This document shows, piece by piece, positions 7,502-18,300 of a stretch of DNA of 64,000 bases. The stretch comes from Oscillospiraceae bacterium (GTDB lineage: Bacteria > Bacillota > Clostridia > Saccharofermentanales > Saccharofermentanaceae), in assembly GCA_902802325.1 (NCBI GenBank), contig CADCLV010000017.1:1-64000 (forward strand). The letters run 5' to 3'. The translations under genes were made by a program, and so were the position numbers. Each line of letters begins with the position of its first letter. Within the stretch, counting starts at the first letter, position 1. Below the pieces are notes generated by a model. That model saw only the letters and a list, made by a program, of their open reading frames with translations, did not search any database and was not told where the DNA came from.

Positions 7502-9336
7502 CAGTCTTCTCCATTCATCAATGCTTCAATTTCCTCATCCGACAGACCGGAAAGAAGATTTTCCTCAACCAGTTTCGCCATTTCCTCGACTGTCATCGGG
7601 CGGGAGAAGATCTCTACGAGCGCAATTGTTGTTCCGAAAGCATTATTCATTTTCTTGACCAGACGGTTCGCCAGAAGCGAGTGACCGCCTAACTCAAGGA
7701 AGTCATCACATACACTGACCTGCTCCAGATTAAGAAGTCCCTTCCAGATATCTGCAACCATCTCTTCGATCTCATTTCTGGGGGCGACATATTCATGAGC
7801 ATTATCCGCGCCTTCATCTTCCATGCTCATCAGTGCCTTACGATCCACCTTCAAATTGGCAGTCATCGGGTATTCATCCACAAAGCGGAAGATATTCGGT
7901 ATCATGTAGTAGGGAAGCAGCTCCTCCACAAAAGCCTTCAAATCAGATACTGCCGGACGCTCCTCTGATTTCGTTTTGATAAAGGCCTTGATCTTTGCCT
8001 CAGCATTTTCTCCGGTAACGACTACCACAGCCTGCGCCACATCTTTATGCTTCGAAATAGCAGCTTCGATTTCACCCAGTTCAATACGGTATCCGTGCAC
8101 CTTGACCTGGAAGTCACTTCTTCCCACATAAACGATATCAGTCTCATTCACACACTTGACAATATCGCCTGTCTTATAGATACGTCCGCGGCCGGGTTCA
8201 ACCGGATCGGGAATAAAACGCTCATCTGTCAGTTCCTTATTCTCAAAGTATCCACGTGCCACACCTATACCACCGATATAGAGATCTCCCTCCATTCCGG
8301 TTTCCACCGGTTTCATATTCTGATCCAGCACGTAAATATCCGTCTGATCGATCGGTGCGCCAATCGGAATATAGGTGTCTTTCTTTGTAATCCGGTACAT
8401 AGTCGAATAGATCGTTGTCTCTGTCGGTCCATACACATTCCACAATTGCTCACACCCAAGATCCAGTAAAGACTGCGCAAGGCTGATGCTCCAGGGTTCA
8501 CCGCCGATGAGCATCTTCATGCCATCCAAATCCGGTATTTCGGCATCCAGTAACATATATGCTGTTGACGGCGTGAATCCGCAAAGATCGATTCTCTCAT
8601 CTGCTATCAGTTTTGTCAGGAGTGCACCATCTTTTGCTGTTTCGTTATCGGCAACGATCAACGTACCTCCGTTGATAAGCGGGAGGAACATTTCAGAAAT
8701 CGAAATATCAAAGGTGATCGTAACTACAGTAAGGCCTCTTTCCGAACCATTCAGATGCAGGTTATCGCTTACGCTCAACAGGTAGTTCACCATACCTTCA
8801 TGCTCCACTTCGACGCCTTTCGGTTTTCCCGTAGAACCGGATGTAAAGATCACATATGCAAGCTGGTGGCCACCGCTTAACAGATTCTCGATGACATAGT
8901 TCTCACCATGCAGTATCTCTTCCCAGATGCTGTCGACACAAATCATTTTGGCAGATAATGCAAATGCATCCTCGTATTTCTTTTCCGTAAGGACCGTGCC
9001 GATATGTGACTTTTCAATGATGTACTTGTTCCGCTCGCTCGGATGAGCCGGATCCAACGGCACATATGCACCACCGGCCTTAATCACAGCCAGAAGAGAA
9101 ATGATCATCTTTTCGGAACGGTCCATATAGATTCCGACAAGCGATTCTTTCTGCACACCGGCATCCTGAAGGATTCTTGCTAACCGTGATACGGCGCCGC
9201 AAACCTCTTCGTATGTCATTGAAGTTGAATGGAATTTTAAAGCTTCTTTCTGCGGCTGTTCTTTCGCCCGCTGCTCCAAAAGTCCAATCAGTGTTACTCC
9301 TTTTGTATCTCTCTGTTTACCATGAAAAATGCTCAT
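7501..9336 (-). CDS. Stand-alone NRPS A-T protein
   Basis: The 611-residue protein has one adenylation domain (about 20-525; AYVIFTSGSTGKPKGVEVEH near 167, YGPTETTIY, YKTGDIVK) and one carrier domain (about 530-590; DDFLELGGHSLLANRLVKK, with the phosphopantetheine Ser near 554). There is no C, E or TE domain. Read by the Stachelhaus positions, the pocket is roughly D-I-S-G-I-G-V-I-Y-K, which I cannot match to a known amino acid. The C-terminus is acidic (GLSDEEIEALMNGED), like short docking motifs at NRPS termini. It may be the loading module feeding C1 of the large NRPS, or the last module used by its terminal C domain. GGGAGG precedes the ATG. Confidence 0.9.
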   Translation of the reverse strand: MSIFHGKQRDTKGVTLIGLLEQRAKEQPQKEALKFHSTSMTYEEVCGAVSRLARILQDAGVQKESLVGIYMDRSEKMIISLLAVIKAGGAYVPLDPAHPSERNKYIIEKSHIGTVLTEKKYEDAFALSAKMICVDSIWEEILHGENYVIENLLSGGHQLAYVIFTSGSTGKPKGVEVEHEGMVNYLLSVSDNLHLNGSERGLTVVTITFDISISEMFLPLINGGTLIVADNETAKDGALLTKLIADERIDLCGFTPSTAYMLLDAEIPDLDGMKMLIGGEPWSISLAQSLLDLGCEQLWNVYGPTETTIYSTMYRITKKDTYIPIGAPIDQTDIYVLDQNMKPVETGMEGDLYIGGIGVARGYFENKELTDERFIPDPVEPGRGRIYKTGDIVKCVNETDIVYVGRSDFQVKVHGYRIELGEIEAAISKHKDVAQAVVVVTGENAEAKIKAFIKTKSEERPAVSDLKAFVEELLPYYMIPNIFRFVDEYPMTANLKVDRKALMSMEDEGADNAHEYVAPRNEIEEMVADIWKGLLNLEQVSVCDDFLELGGHSLLANRLVKKMNNAFGTTIALVEIFSRPMTVEEMAKLVEENLLSGLSDEEIEALMNGED

Positions 9337-9390
9337 TTCTATTTTCCTCCCGTTTGTTTTTATGTTGGTTTTTCACGATCTTCTGTATTT

Positions 9391-12300
9391 TTATGTAATG
9401 GAAAAGGCCTTCTGTATCCTTCTGTAGAATTCCTCATCAGAAACCCCGTGCATATGGAATCCCATACCCACGTAGACCTTATCACCATCAAGACAGCATT
9501 CGATGCCTTCCTGCGCACTCTGACTGCCTAAATTGTATATCTCGATCTGATTCATTTCTTCACTCATCATATCGATCGATTCTTTCAGGTTCACTACCGG
9601 TACATCATCACAAATACCTGAAGCATATTCATCTCCAAGGAAATGGTATTCCGCGCTCCCCTCTTTCAGCTTATCGATCGCCTCATCGTAGAAACAGATC
9701 TCCTGCCTCTTTTTGTCGTACACACAGGGAATGTAGTCGATGTAATATCCGATCGTATTCATTGAACGGTCATCCCGGCAGTGGTACAGCATAAAGAACG
9801 GTATCGAACTCAGGTCTTTCGTATCACTGATTTCACTGAACTTGGACATAAGCCATCTAACATCGTAAGTGACATTCTCGTCCTTCTTCAGCGTGACACT
9901 AAAGGACTTGTTTTCATATGTACCGGCAGATCTCGCTTTATAAAGCTCAATACTGGACAGGATCGTCCCGCTGTCTTCTTTGCTGTGTACAGACTTTTCT
10001 GCCGTATTCCGGCACTGTATGTAATCGCTGTACGTCAGATCATCCGGCTTTGTGTTCCCTGACTGGTTAAGGTATGTCTCCAGAAGATCTGCCGCCACAT
10101 CACAGCTGCTTCGATCCCACAGTGCATGATTTGCCGCGATGTACACATCAAAGGAGCCGGTACCCGACTCGGTAATCAGGATCACAGGTAAAATATCTAT
10201 TCCGGATCTAACCTCATGTGCAAAAAGACATGTCGCAACAGACTCTCTGCTGACTGCCTGAGATGCGGATAGATACGGAATTTTCCATTCACCAAATGAA
10301 TACTCCGTGATTTTTTCCTGCTCATCGGAATAACAGGAACGCAGTGCACTTTGATCCCGAACCATATCAGTCAGTGCTTTCTGGATCTGCGAAACCGCAG
10401 CTCCCGAAATGTGGAAACATACACCGATGATCGAAGATTCATCTGTGGAAAGATGCAGATAATACTTCTGCATGTTGTTCGGCTTGTAACTGCTGACGAT
10501 ACTCTTTCCCTTCAGATTGTTCTTATATTCAGCTATGGCTTCAATTACGCCTTCGTTATGGACTTTTTTCCCTTCGATCACCGGCGGCTCAAACATGGAG
10601 ATCTTAATTGCTGACTTGTCGGCATTCACAGAGGAAGATATCTCTTCTTCCGCATCCATTCCTAAAACATGAGCCAGTTGCGAAATCGTCCTGTACGTGT
10701 GCAGGTCTTTTGTCGAAACAGGAATGTTGAACAGTTTCAGTTTGGCAGAAACACGGATCGCTTTCAGTGAATTTCCGCCCAGTTCAAAGAAATCATCCTG
10801 TATGCCGACTTTCTCCACATCAAGAATCTCTTCAAATACAGAAGCCATCGTCCTTTCCGCCTCATTTCGCGGCGCGATGTACTCTTTTCCGGTACTTGCT
10901 TCAATTATCGGAAGGGCCCGCTTATCCAGCTTTCCGTTTCTGTTTACCGGTATCTTTTCAATCCGCATCATATACGAAGGGATCATGTAATCCGGAAGAT
11001 TTTTTCCGAGTTCACTTCGGATCAGAGAAATATCCATTTCGTCCTGGCTGACGAAATACGCGTAAATTGCCTTATCACCGGACGATTCTTCTCTAACGAT
11101 CACAGCACAATCCTTAATGCCTTCAATCTCTCTGAGGCGGCTATCGATCTCTCCCAGCTCAATTCGGAAGCCTCTCACTTTGACCTGTTCATCGATTCGT
11201 CCGAGATACTCCACATTGCCATCCGGAAGCCATCTTGCAAGGTCACCCGTGTGATACAGTCTTCCTGTTCCAAATGAATTGGGAGCAAATTTCTCCCCGG
11301 TCAGTTCCGGACGGTTCAAATAGCCTCTTGCCAATCCGTCTCCGGCAATACAAAGCTCGCCGGGAACACCGATTCCACACAGATGATCTTTATCCACGAT
11401 ATAGATCTGCGTATTGCTGATCGGTTTTCCGATAGGGATGCTGGCATATTCTCCCTCAATCTGGAAGCAGCTTGACCATACTGTAGTTTCGGAAGGACCG
11501 TATACGTTTTCGATCACGGCATCCGAGGCTGCCTTCAATCTGGAAACCACTTCCATACCTACAGCTTCGCCTCCAAGCATGATGTACCGCATTCCGGCAA
11601 ACACTTTCGTTTCCGGATCCTGTGCAAAGAACCCTTTTATACGGCTCGGCGTAGTCTGCAGGATCTCGATCCCGTTTTCCACAACGAGCTTTTCAAATGC
11701 AGCAAGGTCACTTTGCTCTTCACTTGTGGCCACATATATAGTCATACCATTGCAAAGAGTTAATATTGCTTCTGTGACAAAGATATCAAACACAAGGTTC
11801 GTGACAGACACAAAGCGGCGAAGTCCGTTTTTGTATGCGTATGTCATCGTACTCTTATCTGATACAAAAGAGTAGTTCACAACATTTTGATTCTTGATCA
11901 TGACACCTTTCGGTTTTCCGGTTGTGCCCGATGTATAAATACAATAGAGCAGATCCTCCGGGCATGTCACATGTTCCGGATTGGAAGAGGTGCCGGAATA
12001 CAGTTCCGGATCAGCCAGATCGATTCTAATGATATCTGTATCCAGGCTTGTCTTGTACGTCAGCACAGCCTTAGGAGAAGCATCTTCCAGCATATACTCG
12101 ATTCGGTCCTTCGGATACGCAGGATCCATGGGAAGATACGCTCCTCCTGCTTTCATAACTCCGTAGATGGCAATAATCATTTCCAGGCTTCTTTCCGTAA
12201 AAACGGCAACAAAGTCATTCGGTTTCACGCCCAGTTTTCTCAAACGGTCAGCGAGCTGGTTGGCTTTTTCATTGAGCTCGGCATACGTGAGGCTCTGTCC

Positions 12301-15300
12301 ATCGTATACAACAGCGGTTTCATCAGGTGTATTTGCGACTGCCTCTTCAAACATCTCCACCACGGTCTTTTCCTTCGGATACTCTATGGCGGTACTGTTG
12401 AATTCTGAAAGAATCCGGGCTTTTTCCTCCTCACAGATCACCTGTACCTGATCGATCCGCAAAGAAGGAGTCTCCGTCAGTTCTTCCAGTACAGCGATAT
12501 AGTGCTTGAGAAGATTCTCCGCGCTTTCTTCTCTGAACAAGGCTGTACAGTATTCCAGTCCAATATCAAAATCGTCTTCATGTCCGTTGATGTTGAACGT
12601 AATATCGAATTTGGCGACCGTATCCTCCGATTCGGCATATTCTGTTTCCGCGCCGTTCAACCGGATCTGTTCGGTCTCATTGTTTTGGAGAACGAGCATA
12701 ACATCAAACAGCGGGTTTCTGGACATATCCCTTACAACATGAACTGATTCGACCAGTTCCTCAAATGGATACTCCTGATTCTCGTAGGCTTTCAGACAGG
12801 TGTCCTTGATTTCGGAAAGAAATTCCAGGAATGTCTTTTTTCCCTCCGGTTTGCCACGCAAGGCCAGTGTATTGATAAACATACCCAGCATACCTTCCGT
12901 ATCCTTGTGGGTACGGCCACTGATCGGTGTACCAATCACAATATCCTCCTGACGACTATACTTTCCCAGAAGGATCATCGCGGCAGAAAGCAGTACCATA
13001 AATTCCGTCGTGCCGGTCTTGGCGGCAAGATCACGAATCTTTCTTCCCAAAACCTCGCCGGTACTGTTATATACCATAGAACCACGAAAACTCTGTTCCT
13101 GCGGTCTGACGAAATCCAGAGGCATATCCAATACCGGGATCTCATCATCAAACTGATGTTTCCAATATGCCGCCTGTCCGCTAAGATCACGATTACGCAT
13201 CCATTCACTGTAGTCTTTGAACTGATGGGTCAGCGCAGGGAGTTTCTCGCCATTATACAGTGCATTCAACTCCCGGATAAAAGTACCCACACTCATGCCG
13301 TCACCTACAATGTGATGCATATCAATGTTCAACAGATAGTATCCGCTCCGCTCGATGAGCTGAACCCGGACAAGCGGGAGTTCACTCAAATCAAATGGAC
13401 GGACAAAATCGGAAATCAGCTTAGCTTCATCTGTTTGCGTATCCTGGATATACTCAAAATCCGCATCTGCATGATTCAGGATTTTCTGCACCGGTTCCCC
13501 GTCCACCATGAGGAATTGTGTCCTCAATATCTCATGCCGGTCGATCAGATCCTGCAATGCGCTTCTGAATGCATCCGGATTCACCTCACCATGAAGTATC
13601 AGATGCTCCGGCATGTTATACAAAATGTCATCCGGATTCATCTGGCAGACGAGATATGTTCTTTTCTGGGCGGAAGACATCGGATAGTATTCCTTCTCTT
13701 CTGCATGCGGAATCGATACAAACTCTTCTTCCTTTTTTCCGTTTACGATTTCAGCCAGTTTTTCCGGAGTCGGACTGCTGAAAACAGATTTTAACGGAAT
13801 CCTCTTTCCGGTTTCCGCCTCTATACGGTTTACCAGTCTGGTTGCACGCAAAGAATGGCCGCTAAGAGCAAAGAAACTGTCCTTAACGCTGACTTTCTCT
13901 ACATTCAGGATCTCACTGAAGATGCGGCAGATAATTTCTTCTGTTTCATTACTCGGTGCCACATATTCGCCGCCGGTTTTTGCCTCGATATCCGGCAATG
14001 CACGCTTATCGACTTTTCCGTTTCTGGTCATCGGTATTTTTTCGATCTGCGTCATATAGGACGGCAGCATATAATCCGGAAGCGATTTTGCAAGTTCATC
14101 CCGGATCATCGGAATGCGGACAGCCTCATCACTGACAACATAAGCATAGATCGCCTTTTCTCCGTTGCTGTCATTTCTTGCAATTACCGCACAATCTTTT
14201 ATTTTATCGATTTCCCGGATACGGCTCTCGATTTCACCCAGTTCAATTCGGAAACCACGGATCTTCACCTGTTCATCGATTCGGCCAAGATATTCGATAT
14301 TTCCGTCCGGCAGCCATCTGGCAAGATCACCTGTCCGGTACATTCTTCCTTCACTAAATGGATTCTTTACGAATTTCTCCGCTGTCAGATCCGGTCTGTG
14401 CAAGTATCCTCTTGTGATTCCTGCGCCGCCTGCACAGAGCTCACCCGGCACACCGACTCCACACAGTGTATCACCCTGCAGAATGTATACCTGCACGTTG
14501 TGGATCGGTTTGCCTATCGTGATTCTTTCAGGTTTTTCCCCCTTCTTACATATCCAGTTACTGATACATACCGTTGCCTCAGTCGGGCCATAAGAATTAA
14601 TATATCCGCTGTTCGCCAGAACCGCTTCCACAACAGACATCGGTGCTGCTGACCCGGCAGTCAGGACATATTTATCCAGTACAAATCGTCCCTGTTCATA
14701 ATATTGCGGCGGGAAATAAGATACGTTGATTCCTTTCTCGATAACGTATTTTTTCATGGCATCCAAATCACGAATCGTCTCATCTGTCGGTATATACAGA
14801 GAAGCGCCGTTCATAATCGCGGTCAGCATTTCCCAAACCGATCCATCAAAGATGTAATTCGAAAAAAGCATCGCATGGTCTTCTTCTGTGATACCCAGTT
14901 CTTTTCTCATATAGCAGGCAAGATTGCAGACATTCTTGTGCTCGATCAGCACGCCTTTGGGCTTACCTGTGGTTCCGGAAGTAAAAATACAATACACAAG
15001 ATCATCCGGGGTATTTGTATGTTCCGGATTTTCTACCGGGCACGCAAAACTCTTTTTTTCAGCCAGATCGATCACCGGAATATCTGTACGGATCTTCGTA
15101 TTGTAGGTCAGCACAGCCTTCGGCGCCGCGTCTTCCAGCATATATGCGATTCTGTCTTCCGGATATGTCGGATCCATCGGAACATAGGCTCCGCCTGCTT
15201 TGATGATGCCAAAGATACCTATGATCATTTCCAGACTTCTCTCGGTGAGCATGGAAACAAACTCACCAGGTTTGACACCATACTGTTCCCGGAGAGAATG

Positions 15301-18300
15301 AGCAAGCTGATTCGCTTTTTCGTTTAATTCGCGATAGGTCAGTGTTTCCCCTTCAAAGAAAACGGCAATATTCTCTGGTGTCTTATTTACCTGCTCTTCA
15401 AAGAGGTCTACCAGTGTCTTTTCAGCCGGATATGCGACAGAAGTATTATTAAAGTCAATGAGAACTTGTTTCTCCTCTTCCTTTCCGATCATGGAAATAT
15501 CTTTGATCAGAGAGGATGGGGTTTCCGTCAGATTCATAAGAATGTGAATATAATGATCCAGGATCTTTTCTGCGCTCTCTTTCTTGAACAGCGCTGTACA
15601 GTATTCCAGACCAATGCCGAAATCACCGTCATCTTCATAGATGTCAAAGGACAGATCGATCTTTGAAATGGTGTCGGTAGTATCCGCAACCTGCACTTCC
15701 GTATTGCCCAGACGGATCACTTCATCCTCGTTATTCTGCAGGACAAGTATCACATCAAATATCGGGTTTCTGGACAGATCCCGCTGAACATCTACAGCTT
15801 CAACCAGTTCTTCAAATGGGAACTCCTGATTCTCGTAGGCCTTCAGGCAAGTCTCCTTTACTTCCTGAAGGAAGTCCGTAAACTGTTTTTTCCCTTCAGG
15901 TTTTCCCCTCATTGCCAACGTGTTGACAAACATACCCAGCATGCCTTCGGTATCCTTATGGGTACGCCCGCTGATCGGCGAACCGATCACTACGTCCTCT
16001 TGCCGGCTGTACTTTCCGAGAAGAATCATGGCTGCAGATAAAAGCACCATAAACTCGGTCGATTTCGTCTCAGCCGCCAGTTTCTTGATCTTTTCTCCCA
16101 AAGCTTTCCCGGTATGCACCATAGCCATGGCACCATTGTGGCTCTGCTCCTGTGGTCTCGGGAAATCAAGAGGCATGTTCAATACCGGGATCTCATCCTC
16201 AAACTGACTTTTCCAGTACTTTGCCTGATCACTGAGATCACGGGAACGCATCCATTCACTGTAGTCTTTGAACTGGTGTGTAAGCGGAGGCAATGTTTCT
16301 CCGTTGTACAGTGCATTCAGTTCCTTTGTAAAGGTGACTGCACTCATTCCGTCACCAACAATATGGTGCATATCCAGATTGAGAAGATAGTGATCCCCTC
16401 TGTTTATAAGCTGGACCCGGATCAGCGGCAGCATGCTCAGATCAAAAGGCTTCACAAATCGTGCGGTTAGATCTGCCTCTTTGGATGTTTTATCTTCGAA
16501 ATATTCAAAATCCGCCTCAACATGATCCAGGATCTTCTGCACCGGTTCTCCGTCCATCATGAGGAACTGCGTACGGAGTATTTCATGTCTGTCTATCAGC
16601 TGCTGCAGTGCTTTTTTCAATGCTTCCGGATCAACTTCACCTTTCAGGCGATAAGACTCCGGCATGTTGTACAGAATTCCCTCCGGGTTCATCTGACAGA
16701 TGAGGAATGTTCTTTTCTGGGCAGAAGACATCGGATAGTAATCCTTCTTTTCCGCAGCCGGAATGGATTCAAATTCAGCGGCCTCTTCGCCGTTAACATA
16801 TTCAGACAGCATTTCCGGTGTCGGACTGCTGAAGATCGTTTTCAACGGTATTCTCTTCCCTAATTCAGACTCGATCCGATTGACCAGTCTGGTAGCACGA
16901 AGAGAGTGTCCGCCAAGAGCAAAGAAACTATCCTTGACGCTAACTCTTTTTACATTCAGTATTTCGCTGAATATAGCACAAATGATTTCTTCAGTACTAT
17001 TTCTCGGAGCAACATACTCATCCCCGGTCCGGGCTTCAATATCCGGAAGAGACCGCTTATCCAGTTTTCCGTTTCTGGTTACCGGAATACTCTCAATCTG
17101 CATCATATACGCAGGGATCATGTAATCCGGAAGATTTTTGCCCAGCTCATTTCTTACCTTGGAAAGAGACAATTCCTCATCGCTGACAAGGTAGGCGTAG
17201 ATTGCCTTTTCTCCGGATCGATCAGATCTTGCAATGACCGCGCAGTTTTTCACATTCCGGATCTGGAGAAGTCTGCTTTCCACCTCTCCCAATTCCACCC
17301 GGAATCCACGGATCTTCACCTGTTCATCGATTCTTCCGAGATACTCCACATTGCCATCCGGAAGCCATCTTGCCAGGTCACCGGTATGGTACATCCGGCC
17401 ATCTCCAAATGGATTTTTAACAAACTTCTCATTCGTCAGTTCCGGCCGGTTCAGATATCCCCTGGAAACACCGGCACCGGCAATACAAAGCTCACCGGGA
17501 ACACCGATTCCGCACAACACATCTCCATTCAGGATCATTACCTGACTGTTCGCGATCGGTTTTCCAATCGGAATGGTTTCATTCTCATCAGAATAATCCA
17601 CCTTATAGTATGTCGCACATACTGTCGTCTCTGTCGGACCATATGTGTTGTATATGCTTATATCCGTATCCAGGAGATCCTTGAAATATTCCTTCTTCAG
17701 CACATCTCCGCCGCTGATGAGTATTCTCATCTGCGTTTCCTTCAGATAATCCATTTCCTTTATCAGAAGCGGTGAACAGCTTATGATGTTGATTCTCTCA
17801 TTTATGATCGTTGTTTTCAGTTTCACCGGATCCAGCAAATGATCTTTGTTTACAATGACCATCTTTCCGCCGCAGATCAATACCGGATACAGTTCCTCTA
17901 CAGAGGTATCAAAGCCGATATACGCCTGCTGCAGGATAACAGACTGTTCCGTTATCCCGTAATACCGGACAAACTGGCGGACATATGCTGCCAGATTCCG
18001 CTGCTCAATCAGTACGCCTTTGGATTCTCCTGTCGTACCTGATGTGTAGATACAATACGCCAGATCCTTCCCTGTATTCACATGTGGCAGATTCTCCGTG
18101 TCACCGGTATATATCCGGCTATCAGAAAGGTCGATCACGGATATATCCGTGTTTAATGATGCCTGGTATGTCAGCACCGCCTTAGGCGTGGAATCTTTCA
18201 GAATATACGCGATTCTATCCTCCGGATATGACGGATCAATCGGAAGATACGCAGCGCCGGATTTAAGAATGCCGTAGATGCCGATAATCATTTCCAGGCC

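Noticed and set aside
12907-13794. Several plus-strand frames of 200-300 codons opposite the NRPS gene
   Set aside because: They are complementary to conserved C and A domain motifs, and no ribosome binding sites or protein families are evident.
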